A stretch of 49,372 nucleotides of DNA from positions 1 to 49,372 of the forward strand of contig NZ_AZEA01000017.1 of the NCBI RefSeq assembly GCF_001435575.1, read 5' to 3'. Within the stretch, counting starts at the first letter, position 1, and each line of letters begins with the position of its first letter. A program made the position numbers and the translations under genes. The DNA is from Lentilactobacillus sunkii DSM 19904. GTDB lineage: Bacteria > Bacillota > Bacilli > Lactobacillales > Lactobacillaceae. Positions 34,942-43,037 of this stretch are shown here, in pieces. The notes beneath the pieces are model-generated. The model had not been told where the DNA came from and searched no databases. It saw only the letters and a list, made by a program, of their open reading frames with translations.

Positions 34942-36296
34942 TAATCAAAGTGCCGCCACTCCTTATCCATTAACGCCCGGGCTACGAACAATCCCATTGG
35001 CAAGAAGACGATGATTAACGCTGCCTTTGTCAGCCACAATGCGCCGACACTTATTTGGTTAATACCGATGCTATAGACTGCTCTGTAGATGTATAGTCCT
35101 GGGACCATGATGACAATTGAAGGAACTGTTAGTGAGATTCTTGGGTATCCATTATAGCGGTTGACCAGGGATGCAATTAGTCCCGCTACCAAAGCAGCGA
35201 TAAATGCTGCAGCTGCCGGTGGCACACTCGTTAAGTCGACCATTTCCAGTCGTAGTGTATTGGCAACGGCACCGATTAGGCCGGCAGTCATGGCCATTTT
35301 CTGTGAACTGTTAAACATAATTGAGAAGCCATAGACCCCACAGAAACTGGCCGGAATTCTGAGCAACATTAACACGATTGGGGATAATCCCAACGGCAGG
35401 AAGTTTTCTGGACGAAAATCAAACAAGAGCGCCACCAGCCAACCAACCAAAGCAGCGACGGCTGTGATCATAATTGCGTAAGCCATTCGTTCCAGACCCG
35501 ATCTCATATCCAGCTTGGAAATATCCAGGAAGCTGGTAATAAAGGGAAAACCGGGAATCACGAACAGCATGGCACCAATGTAGCCGGCCTCGTGCTGAGC
35601 CAGTACTTGAAAGTTGGCTTCAAATATTTTAAACGAAAACATATATGCCAAACAGGCAATCGCAACGGCAATGGCAATACTTGCAATTGTCGTAATGTGT
35701 TGCTTACCCATTGTTCCCCGGAAAAATTGGCCGATTCCAGCGCCAATGAAGGAACAAATCATTTCGGGAATCCCACCGCCAAGCAAAAAAATAAATCCGC
35801 TGCAGGCTAATGCAGCCGCAAACCCTGAAATGATCGGACTATATTGAACGGGCCGCTTTTCGATTTCACTAATTCTGGTATGAATTTGTTTAACGGTTGC
35901 TGTGCCAAAATCTCGTTCAAAATTGTTCACAAAGTTTTCTAGGGAGTTTAACTTGTCAGTATTCACACCGGTGTTGGGTAAAGCGAGAACTTGAGAATAA
36001 CTGTGGTCGTTGATGAAACACGTAAACTGCAGGGAACTGAGCCCAATATCCGCCGAGCAGGTTAATCCCAAGACTCGGGCAACGGTGTTCATGGCATCAC
36101 GAACCCGCCAGGCTCCGGTTCCACATGAGAGCATCACAATTCCAACCCGGCCAACGATTGAAGCCCGTTCCCTCAAGCCGGCTTCTTTGGCAGGGACAGA
36201 TTCGTCCAACGTGAATGATTTCCAAGGAATCGTCATATGATGATTCTGAGATAAATGGAATTTTTTGGGTGCGTTTGGTTGCTGGCTGTTTGCCAT
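34941..36296 (-). CDS. Threonine/serine exporter-family protein (ThrE type, both halves fused)
   Basis: 451 residues. The N-terminal cytosolic part (about residues 40-150) has the ThrE_1/DUF1212 look: SCGTGAWRVRDAMNTVARVLGL. About ten membrane helices follow, covering both the ThrE_1 membrane region and the ThrE_2 region that other bacteria make as a separate protein. Family members export Thr and Ser. GGAGG lies five bases before ATG. Placement 2.6 kb from the threonine pathway fits that role, but the substrate is inferred. Confidence 0.88.
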   Translation of the reverse strand: MANSQQPNAPKKFHLSQNHHMTIPWKSFTLDESVPAKEAGLRERASIVGRVGIVMLSCGTGAWRVRDAMNTVARVLGLTCSADIGLSSLQFTCFINDHSYSQVLALPNTGVNTDKLNSLENFVNNFERDFGTATVKQIHTRISEIEKRPVQYSPIISGFAAALACSGFIFLLGGGIPEMICSFIGAGIGQFFRGTMGKQHITTIASIAIAVAIACLAYMFSFKIFEANFQVLAQHEAGYIGAMLFVIPGFPFITSFLDISKLDMRSGLERMAYAIMITAVAALVGWLVALLFDFRPENFLPLGLSPIVLMLLRIPASFCGVYGFSIMFNSSQKMAMTAGLIGAVANTLRLEMVDLTSVPPAAAAFIAALVAGLIASLVNRYNGYPRISLTVPSIVIMVPGLYIYRAVYSIGINQISVGALWLTKAALIIVFLPMGLFVARALMDKEWRHFD

Positions 36297-36343
36297 GATT
36301 TCCTCCAGAATACTTTTAAATCGGTAAATGCATACAATTATGT

Positions 36344-36373
36344 ATTATATGCGGACAGTGAAACAATTTTCAA
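36344..36373 (-). promoter_or_regulatory. Promoter of the ThrE-like gene
   Basis: On minus: TTGAAA, 18-base spacer, TATAAT, about 48 bases before the start codon. Confidence 0.7.
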
Positions 36374-36409
36374 GTTGGTAAAGGCTTACAGTTGAATATT
36401 TAATTAATA

Positions 36410-36446
36410 TGAAAATAAAAAATCCTTGATAGTGGACATCAAGGAT
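36410..36446 (-). terminator. Terminator downstream of the TetR gene
   Basis: On minus: ATCCTTGAT, loop of seven, ATCAAGGAT, then TTTTTTATTTTC. It lies about 150 bases after the TetR stop codon. I see nothing gene-like in 36447-36598 between them. Confidence 0.8.
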
Positions 36447-36598
36447 GGGGTGCTGGGATATTTGATTAAATTCTAAAACTTAGAAGCTGGGCATCAGTTT
36501 TCTGCTCAGATTTGATACAAGCGACTTCAATCAGCAAAATATCAACCACAGAAAGAAATCTGTCGAAAATCAATCAGACTTATAGACTTCAACTCTGG

Positions 36599-37156
36599 TC
36601 AATGCGTCTTCATTGGAAATAAGGTAAGAATATCAACCAATATTTCATGAATTTCTTCGGGGCGTAAGACGTGGTTATGATGCATGACATACGTCAGAAC
36701 ACTGATCGATAGACTGGATAAGACGGTTTGTTCCAAGGGTGATATTTCCCTAGGAATGATTTTTTTAAAGTATGAAGAAGCCACTTTCCACAAGGCTTGT
36801 TCCAGCGTTCCAGTGTTCGTTTGAATCGTAAGTAAGGCGATTACCCGTTCTCGTTCCCCCAGCAGCTCCTGAAGTTCAGGTGAAAGCTGCGTGAATAGAT
36901 CTTCGAAAGACAGGTTGGCGTGGTTGATCGTCAACCGTTTTTCCAGCGCTTTGGCATATTCATCTGCAAAAGCCTTGATCATCGTTTCGGCCAACGCATA
37001 CTTATCAACATAATGTTTATAGAACGTTTGCCTGTTGATCATGGCTTCCGTCGCAATATCCGTAACGGTCACATGTTGGAAACCTTCTTGGTTAACCAAT
37101 TGAATAAAAGCCTGCTGGATCGCTCTATCGGTTCGCTTGGTTCTAAGGTCCGTCAT
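36599..37156 (-). CDS. TetR-family regulator, divergent from YhgE/Pip-like gene
   Basis: 186 residues. The N-terminal HTH reads VTVTDIATEAMINRQTFYKHYVDKYAL (about residues 29-55), followed by a C-terminal helical domain of the TetR_C_8 kind often seen with YhgE/Pip membrane proteins. ATG 37156 is chosen because GGAGGAG lies before it; a longer frame would start 23 codons earlier. It faces the membrane protein gene across an intergenic region with a perfect inverted repeat, so it probably represses both (inference). Confidence 0.88.
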   Translation of the reverse strand: MTDLRTKRTDRAIQQAFIQLVNQEGFQHVTVTDIATEAMINRQTFYKHYVDKYALAETMIKAFADEYAKALEKRLTINHANLSFEDLFTQLSPELQELLGERERVIALLTIQTNTGTLEQALWKVASSYFKKIIPREISPLEQTVLSSLSISVLTYVMHHNHVLRPEEIHEILVDILTLFPMKTH

Positions 37157-37194
37157 CCTAACAACTCCTCCGGTATTATTGACAATATTATAAC

Positions 37195-37217
37195 ATGTGT
37201 CGTTTAACGTGACACAT
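37195..37217. promoter_or_regulatory. Operator-like inverted repeat in divergent region
   Basis: ATGTGTC and GACACAT, 9 bases apart, lie on the -35/spacer region of a minus-strand TATAAT. Likely site of the TetR protein beside it. Confidence 0.6.
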
Positions 37218-37328
37218 ACTGCCAAATGCCTGCTTAGTTGTCAGCAGCCCTCATTTTGTAACTGGTGACCCATTGATTTCTCTTCTATACTTCATTTATC
37301 AAAACGAAAGTAAGAGGAGATATAGAAT

Positions 37329-38588
37329 ATGTTTAAGGTCTTTAAAAACAAGGGAATCTGGCTAGCCTTGCTAGCAGTGTTTGCTATTGTTGGTGTGTTC
37401 GCCACTTTACAAGTTGGTGTCAAAAATAATGTTCAACTTCACCGGGTACCCGTTGCACTCGTCAATGAAGACACGGGAAAGTCTGCGCAGAAAATTGATC
37501 ATAAGCTGCGAAAAAAATTTACTGGTCACGACTCTCAGATCAAATGGGTGACCGTCATGCACGCATCCAGTCTCAAACGGGGATTCAACGACAAGCGTTA
37601 CTATGGTGCTTTGATCATTAATCACCACTTCACCCGCAATCTAACAAGTCAAAGTACTTATGTGAAGTCTTTGATTGTCAAGCAGAAGTTAACGGCCGTG
37701 CAGAAGTCTGGTCAGACATTGTCGCCCATGATGAAGGCTCAATTAGCTCTTACTAAAGAGCATACAGCTACTGCACCTCAAGCCGCACCGCTTTCTGTCA
37801 AAATCAATCAAGGCATGAACGTGATGGTTGCCCAGGCACTTACCAAGGCTTTGCCTGCAATTGGAACCGCATTAGGTCAAAAGATCAGCCAGCAGGAACA
37901 GAAAGTTCTGGCGGGGAATAAAATTTATCTAAGTACCGCTAACTGGCAGGCTATTGGTCAGCCCATCAAGACGAATATCACGACCGTCAACCGCATCCCG
38001 AATAAAAGTGTTAGTGGGATGGCGCCCATGTTGTTCATCGTCTTTGCCTGGCTCGCCGCACTAGTCGGTTCGATGCTGATTTGGCGAGTCTTCCATAAGA
38101 CCAAGCCAGCTGGCCGGTGGACCATTCGCCATCTGACTAGTCAAGTTTTGGCAGGCGGACTTGTAAGTATTGTCTCGGGACTGTCAATCTACTTCTTCGC
38201 CCACAACTGTTTCGACGTTGTCGTCCCGGATGCCAGCACGCTTATTTGGTTATTAATTGGTAATACCTTCGTTTTCTTTCTCATCCAAACATGTGTTTTG
38301 GATTGGGCCGGTTTCAAGGGGTGGCCACTGATTATCCTAGTTTGGATATCCTCTGCGGCGGTCCTGAGTTACGCCCCGGAGCTTCTACCAAGTCCCTCTC
38401 GGACATGGATCTATAGCTGGACGCCAATGCGCTTCAGTATGGATACCATCACAAACACGTTATACTTCCACAATGGCTCTGGCACGATGGCCAGCTCCCT
38501 TTGGACGATTGGCATAATTGGTATCGTCTTTCTAGGGATACTCTACTTAGTCGTCCTCAAAAAGGACCGACAAGGCCTCTTAAAATAA
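37329..38588 (+). CDS. YhgE/Pip-like (ABC-2 type/DUF3533-like) membrane protein
   Basis: 419 residues. One N-terminal helix (about 10-27), a large extracytoplasmic region (about 30-235) beginning with VPVALVNEDTGKSAQ, the mark of the YhgE/Pip group, then five or so C-terminal helices (SGMAPMLFIVFAWLAALVGSMLIW onward). Members are related to ABC-2 permeases, work in export or phage/bacteriocin reception, and are often paired with a TetR gene as here. No ATPase gene is adjacent. AGAGGAGA precedes ATG. Confidence 0.8.
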   Translation: MFKVFKNKGIWLALLAVFAIVGVFATLQVGVKNNVQLHRVPVALVNEDTGKSAQKIDHKLRKKFTGHDSQIKWVTVMHASSLKRGFNDKRYYGALIINHHFTRNLTSQSTYVKSLIVKQKLTAVQKSGQTLSPMMKAQLALTKEHTATAPQAAPLSVKINQGMNVMVAQALTKALPAIGTALGQKISQQEQKVLAGNKIYLSTANWQAIGQPIKTNITTVNRIPNKSVSGMAPMLFIVFAWLAALVGSMLIWRVFHKTKPAGRWTIRHLTSQVLAGGLVSIVSGLSIYFFAHNCFDVVVPDASTLIWLLIGNTFVFFLIQTCVLDWAGFKGWPLIILVWISSAAVLSYAPELLPSPSRTWIYSWTPMRFSMDTITNTLYFHNGSGTMASSLWTIGIIGIVFLGILYLVVLKKDRQGLLK

Positions 38589-38623
38589 GGCTTCCCGAAG
38601 TATCTTTGAGGTAGATCAGCCAA

Positions 38624-38678
38624 AAGCGTCCACCATAACAAGCACCAATCCGGCTTGTTGTGGTAGACGTTTTTTTGT
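38624..38678 (+). terminator. Terminator of the YhgE/Pip-like gene
   Basis: A long stem from AAAGCGTC to GACGTTTTTTT with AACAAGC/GCTTGTT at its top. Confidence 0.85.
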
Positions 38679-38806
38679 TATGGATATTTTTTCAAATTCA
38701 CTTCATCAATTCGTCAAGTGTCAGCTTCAGAACCCATCATTATTCCCAAATTAGCTTCATTTGGATTGATGCTGCTTTCAAACTTCAGATAGATTGTTTT
38801 TAAATT

Positions 38807-38837
38807 TGCTTCGACGGCCGGCAGAATGCCTGCCTAG
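38807..38837 (-). repeat. Intergenic repeat, distal motif copy 2
   Basis: TGCTTCGACGGCCGGCA and GCCTGCCTAG on plus, matching 34766-34795 apart from a few bases and one length change. Confidence 0.75.
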
Positions 38838-38866
38838 CCTACTTGGTGACGACCCTGTCCCCTCTA

Positions 38867-38928
38867 TGTAAGACAAAAAATTCCAATGAGGAACAAAGAC
38901 CGTTCCTCATTGGAATTTCTGACTTACA
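38867..38928 (-). terminator. Long hairpin terminator of the threonine operon
   Basis: The inner stem is 17 perfect pairs (AAATTCCAATGAGGAAC and complement), with outer TGTAAG/CTTACA pairing. On minus it is followed by TTTTTTG, so it can end the thrC-thrB-ACT transcript. Confidence 0.8.
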
Positions 38929-38936
38929 CACCGGGG

Positions 38937-38959
38937 AAACCCGGGTCTCTTCGCACTCT
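38937..38959 (-). repeat. Intergenic repeat, short copy D (divergent)
   Basis: On minus it starts AGAGTGCGAAGAGACCCGGG and overlaps the stop codon of the ACT gene. Only the first nine bases match the other short copies well. A CCCGGGTTTCCCCGG pairing follows. Confidence 0.45.
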
Positions 38960-39398
38960 ATTCAATTGACACCAGCTGGACATTGCTTGCGCCTTCGACC
39001 TGCCGGATTTTCTCCAACAGATTATCGATGGTGCCGGTCAGGTTGCTCAGGTCCAGCGAGATCACGATACTGGCAATGTTATGAATGGGGATGTTTTGGT
39101 TAATCGTTAATACGCTGGCATTCGTCTCTGAAATGGTTGTCAGAACCTTCGACAAGATGCCGCGCTGGTTTTCGAGCATCAAGGAGATGACGGCTTTTCT
39201 GTCCATCATTCCTTCTTCGGGCAAGAAGACCAGATCCTTGTACTTGTAAAAGGTCCCCCGGCTGATGCCGACGACCTTTACAGCTTCACTGACCTGCTTA
39301 ACCTTGCCGCTCTCCAACAGTTGGCGGGCTTGAATCACCTTATCAAAAGACTCTGGGAGAATCGAGCTATCAACGATGTAATACTTTTCCACGTTCAC
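38958..39398 (-). CDS. ACT-domain protein, PheB/UPF0735 type
   Basis: 146 residues. The N-terminal half has an HTH-like segment (VSEAVKVVGISRGTFYKYKDLVF, about residues 37-59); the C-terminal half is an ACT domain (about 70-145: VISLMLENQRGILSKVLTTI), which usually binds an amino acid. The likely start is GTG 39398 inside the thrB end, 29 bases of overlap; GTG 39392 is an alternative with better spacing to GAGG. As last gene of thrC-thrB-ACT it may sense threonine or a relative and act on DNA, but no member's role is firmly known to me. Confidence 0.85.
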   Translation of the reverse strand: MNVEKYYIVDSSILPESFDKVIQARQLLESGKVKQVSEAVKVVGISRGTFYKYKDLVFLPEEGMMDRKAVISLMLENQRGILSKVLTTISETNASVLTINQNIPIHNIASIVISLDLSNLTGTIDNLLEKIRQVEGASNVQLVSIE

Positions 39399-40275
39399 TT
39401 ACCTCACTCACTACACCGGTTGAATCGACTGCCATCTTGCGGACAATCCACTTTGGAAATGCCACTTTGGCATCGGCAACGATTCGATCTGCGTCTTTTT
39501 CGTCTGCGGTGATGGCCATCATCGTTGAACCACTGCCGCTAATGTACATTGTGCCGCCAAACTGTTCGGAAATGTTTTTAGCTTGGCTGTAATCCGGAAT
39601 CAATTTAGCCCGGTATGGTTCATGCATGCGGTCATCGCATGCTTCATGAATCATGTGGGTGTCACCGATCTCCAAAGCTTTGGTCATCGCAGTACAGTGG
39701 CTGACCTGATGAATTGCATCCGCGTAGCTTAAAGTTGTTGGTAACACTTTGCGGGCTTCGTGGGTGCTGACTTCGTAATCCGGAATCATGGCAACGAAGT
39801 GCAACTTGTCACTGACGCCATATTGGATAACCTGGGGTTCATTTTGATCATCGAGAAACGAGACGCACAAGCCACCAAGAATAGCCGGGGTTACGTTATC
39901 AGGATGGCCTTCCATCTGAGTTGCCAACACTAACAACTGATCAGTTGAAATGGCGTCATCGTACCAAACGCTGGCTGCTTTTAATCCGGCAACAACGCAG
40001 ACCGATGAGCTGCCCAATCCACGAGCAACCGGGACGTCACCTTCAATGTCAATTTTTACGTTGGGAACGGGTTTGTCTAAGAAGTTACAACCCTTAACAA
40101 ATGCTTTGTACACTAGATTGTTTTCATTTTGAAATTCTTTGGGGGATCCTGTGATGATAAGACGCTCCGAACTTTCGTCAAATGTAATGGTGGAATAATA
40201 AGACACCGCCAAACCGAGACAGTCAAAGCCGACGCCGACGTTGGCGCTAGTTGCTGGAACTTTGATCTTTATCAT
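39370..40275 (-). CDS. thrB: Homoserine kinase
   Basis: A 301-residue GHMP-family kinase converting homoserine to O-phosphohomoserine with ATP. Signatures: the start VPATSANVGVGFDCLGLA, the GHMP motif VARGLGSSSVCVVAGL (about residues 84-99), GHPDNVTPAILGG and SGSGSTMMAI near the end. ATG 40275 has GGAGG just before it, located inside the 3' end of thrC. The reading frame overlaps thrC by 29 bases and the ACT gene by 29 bases, so the three genes are probably translationally coupled. Confidence 0.95.
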   Translation of the reverse strand: MIKIKVPATSANVGVGFDCLGLAVSYYSTITFDESSERLIITGSPKEFQNENNLVYKAFVKGCNFLDKPVPNVKIDIEGDVPVARGLGSSSVCVVAGLKAASVWYDDAISTDQLLVLATQMEGHPDNVTPAILGGLCVSFLDDQNEPQVIQYGVSDKLHFVAMIPDYEVSTHEARKVLPTTLSYADAIHQVSHCTAMTKALEIGDTHMIHEACDDRMHEPYRAKLIPDYSQAKNISEQFGGTMYISGSGSTMMAITADEKDADRIVADAKVAFPKWIVRKMAVDSTGVVSEVSERGKVLHR

Positions 40276-41752
40276 AGAATACCTCCTCAACTTTTTGTTT
40301 CACATAATCAGTCATTTGATCTTTTTGTAGGATGCTTTCGTGACGGACAGGCAGATCCCACACTTTTCTCAAGTTATCGGGAATCGGTGCGTGAGTTGCT
40401 TCGTGTAAATCTTTCATAACCTGTTGAACGTCATCGGAAGTTTCCGGCAGCACCGCATTGGCCACCGCATTGACAAATTTATATGGGCTGGCGGTACTTA
40501 ACAGAATCATTGGCGTATCCGGATCAATCTTTTGATAGTCGCGCATCACTTTGTATCCGGCAGCTGTGTGGGGATCCATCAAGTAGCCGTTTTCTTCATA
40601 GACCTGGGCGATTGAGTTCTCAATATCGTCGTCGGTACTGTAGCCACAATAGAAGTCTTCTTGAATATTCGCCAAAACTTTCTTTGAAACTTCATACTTG
40701 CCGGTATCTTCCAGGTCGTCCATTAATTGTTTAACGTAATCGGTATCTTCACCGCTCTTATAGTAGAGGAGACGTTCAAAATTACTTGAAATTTGAATGT
40801 CCATACTTGGGGCAACCGTCTGGAAGAATGGGCGGTTACGGTCGTATACACCATGGTTGAAGAAGTTGGCCAAAACGTTGTTCTCATTACATGCGACAAC
40901 GAATTTGCTCACTGGAAGGCCGAGCATCTTAGCGTAGTAACCGGCCAATACATCACCAAAATTTCCAGTTGGAACGGTGAAGTTGACCTTGTCTCCAACT
41001 TTGATAGAGCCGTCATTCACCAATTGTTTGTATGAGTCAAAATAATAAACGATTTGGGGGATGAGCCGGCCAATATTAATCGAATTAGCACTGGATAAGC
41101 TGACCTCGTCACCGAGGGATTTCTTCAATTCTTCATCATTGAAAATCCGTTTAACGTTGGTCTGAGCGTCGTCGAAGTTACCTTCAATTGCGGCAACCTT
41201 GGTGTTATCGCCGCCGGTTGTAATCATCTGCAGCTTTTGAATTTTGCTGACACCGCCGTCCGGGTAAAAGACGATAATTCCCATGTTGGCCAGGTCCTTG
41301 AAGCCTTCCAGAGCAGCCTTTCCAGTATCTCCACTGGTAGCAGTTAGAATCATTACCTTATTATTGTCGCTCAAAACATGTTTCATTAATTGAGGCAATA
41401 ATTGAAGGCCGACATCTTTAAATGCACTGGTTGGCCCATGGAACAATTCCAAGACGTGGAAGTTGTCGACATTAACCACTGGGGTGATCTTTTGCGTATC
41501 GAAGCTTGATTTGTATGCGGCATCGATACTTTCATCAATTTCGTCAGCGGAAAAGTCAGGTAATAGGATACTTAGGACTGCTCTGGCAATATCTTGGTAA
41601 TTTAATTTGATTAATTTTTCAAAGTTTACTTGGAGTTTTTCCAAGTCGGGATAAACGAAGAGACCCTTGTCATCAGCGAAGCCCTTCTTGATGGCTTGCT
41701 TGGCTGAAATTTGCACTGAACTGTTTCTGGTGCTCGTATAATATTTATTCAT
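40247..41752 (-). CDS. thrC: Threonine synthase
   Basis: 501 residues, the long form. It is a PLP enzyme making threonine from O-phosphohomoserine. The PLP lysine is Lys112 in HGPTSAFKDVGL, and the phosphate-binding loop is TSGDTGKAALEGF. Near the start lies the STRN segment of the family. AAGGAG is nine bases before ATG 41752; a start six codons upstream is unlikely. First gene of the minus-strand threonine operon, divergent from hom. Confidence 0.95.
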   Translation of the reverse strand: MNKYYTSTRNSSVQISAKQAIKKGFADDKGLFVYPDLEKLQVNFEKLIKLNYQDIARAVLSILLPDFSADEIDESIDAAYKSSFDTQKITPVVNVDNFHVLELFHGPTSAFKDVGLQLLPQLMKHVLSDNNKVMILTATSGDTGKAALEGFKDLANMGIIVFYPDGGVSKIQKLQMITTGGDNTKVAAIEGNFDDAQTNVKRIFNDEELKKSLGDEVSLSSANSINIGRLIPQIVYYFDSYKQLVNDGSIKVGDKVNFTVPTGNFGDVLAGYYAKMLGLPVSKFVVACNENNVLANFFNHGVYDRNRPFFQTVAPSMDIQISSNFERLLYYKSGEDTDYVKQLMDDLEDTGKYEVSKKVLANIQEDFYCGYSTDDDIENSIAQVYEENGYLMDPHTAAGYKVMRDYQKIDPDTPMILLSTASPYKFVNAVANAVLPETSDDVQQVMKDLHEATHAPIPDNLRKVWDLPVRHESILQKDQMTDYVKQKVEEVFYDKDQSSSN

Positions 41753-41783
41753 CAACTTTACTCCTTGCATTTCTATGATTTAT

Positions 41784-41812
41784 ATGATAATCTGTTTTCA
41801 TGTTAAATACAA
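41784..41812 (-). promoter_or_regulatory. thrC promoter
   Basis: On minus: TTGTAT, 17-base spacer, TATCAT. Confidence 0.7.
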
Positions 41813-41823
41813 GTGTTTATTAT
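41795..41823 (+). promoter_or_regulatory. hom promoter
   Basis: TTTTCA, 17-base spacer, TATTAT. It overlaps the thrC promoter face to face, so both operons can be controlled from one site. GTGTT/AACAC (41813-41833) is a weak dyad nearby. Confidence 0.65.
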
Positions 41824-41855
41824 TTGTGAACACGAGAAAATTGGAGGTTTGAGCT

Positions 41856-43037
41856 GTGAATATTGCAATATTAGGATTTGGGACAGTTGGTTCCGGCGTA
41901 TACAAAATTATACAGAATGCAAAGCGCCAAGCCCAAAACCTCCATGTAAGGCATATTTTAATCAGAAAAAATAAAAAACCGGATTTACCGGAAATGACTG
42001 ATAGTATTGATGAAATTTTAAATGATAAAGATGTTGACGTTGTCGTTGAAGTTATCGGGGGTATCGAACCTGCCCATCAATACATAGTTGATGCTTTAAA
42101 ACATAAGAAGCATGTGATCACCGCCAACAAAGCGGTCATTGCTGAGTACATGGATGAATTTACCAGGATTGCTGCTGAAAATGACGCTAAGTTCTACTTT
42201 GAATCAAGTGTCGGTGGTGGGATTCCTTGGATTCAAGGGTTGGAAAGAGCCTTGCGGGTTGATGATGTCACCAAGATTCAGGGAATTTTCAACGGAACCA
42301 GCAATTTCATCCTTGATCAGATGCACCGCACCGGAAAACCTTTCAATGAAGTGTTGATGGAGGCCCAGCAATTAGGATATGCGGAAGCTGATCCAAGTGC
42401 CGATATTGACGGCATCGACGTTGCCAACAAGTTATGTATCAGCGTTGACATCGCTTATGACCTCTTCATCAAGCCAACTGCCGAGCTGCCAATCTTCGGG
42501 ATTCGAAATATTACCGAAGACGACATGACGCATTTTGATAAGTTGGGGATGACCATTAAGTTGATGGGTAAGAGTCATCAGCGGGGCAATGAATTTGATT
42601 ACATGGTTGAGCCAACCTTGTACTACGGCGATACCTTGGAGGCCCACACCCGCGACAACTACAATTTGATTTCACTGATTGGTGAAACCATCGGGACCCT
42701 GAAGTTTATGGGTCAGGGAGCTGGACAATTACCAACTGCCAACGCCGTGATTCAAGATATCCTGGATATTTATCAAGGCAAGGAACATTTGAAGCGCGAA
42801 TTCAAAAGCAGCTTCAAGTTCCAGCCTAATTTGACCAAGAATGATTACATTGTTCGATCAGAAATTGACTGCTCGCCGTTATTCAAAGGGTTTGAAACAG
42901 AACTTCGCGGCGACTACCTATTGATTCACAATATTCCGGTCGGTGAGATGCACCGATTGATGAGAAAAGTGTTACAACGCGATGAATCAGCATTCATGGC
43001 AAGTTTACCAACTAAGAAAGGAGGAGCAGCAAAATGA
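41856..43037 (+). CDS. hom: Homoserine dehydrogenase
   Basis: 393 residues. It reduces aspartate semialdehyde to homoserine with NAD(P)H. N-terminal Rossmann motif ILGFGTVGSGV at residues 4-14, NGTSNFILDQM and EADPSADIDGIDVANKL in the catalytic domain. The C-terminal part after about residue 320 is short and lacks the usual ACT hallmark (Pro-Gly-Val-Leu), so feedback control by threonine may be weak or different. The start codon is GTG with TTGGAGG before it. Its last four bases (ATGA) overlap the aspartate kinase start. Confidence 0.94.
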   Translation: MNIAILGFGTVGSGVYKIIQNAKRQAQNLHVRHILIRKNKKPDLPEMTDSIDEILNDKDVDVVVEVIGGIEPAHQYIVDALKHKKHVITANKAVIAEYMDEFTRIAAENDAKFYFESSVGGGIPWIQGLERALRVDDVTKIQGIFNGTSNFILDQMHRTGKPFNEVLMEAQQLGYAEADPSADIDGIDVANKLCISVDIAYDLFIKPTAELPIFGIRNITEDDMTHFDKLGMTIKLMGKSHQRGNEFDYMVEPTLYYGDTLEAHTRDNYNLISLIGETIGTLKFMGQGAGQLPTANAVIQDILDIYQGKEHLKREFKSSFKFQPNLTKNDYIVRSEIDCSPLFKGFETELRGDYLLIHNIPVGEMHRLMRKVLQRDESAFMASLPTKKGGAAK

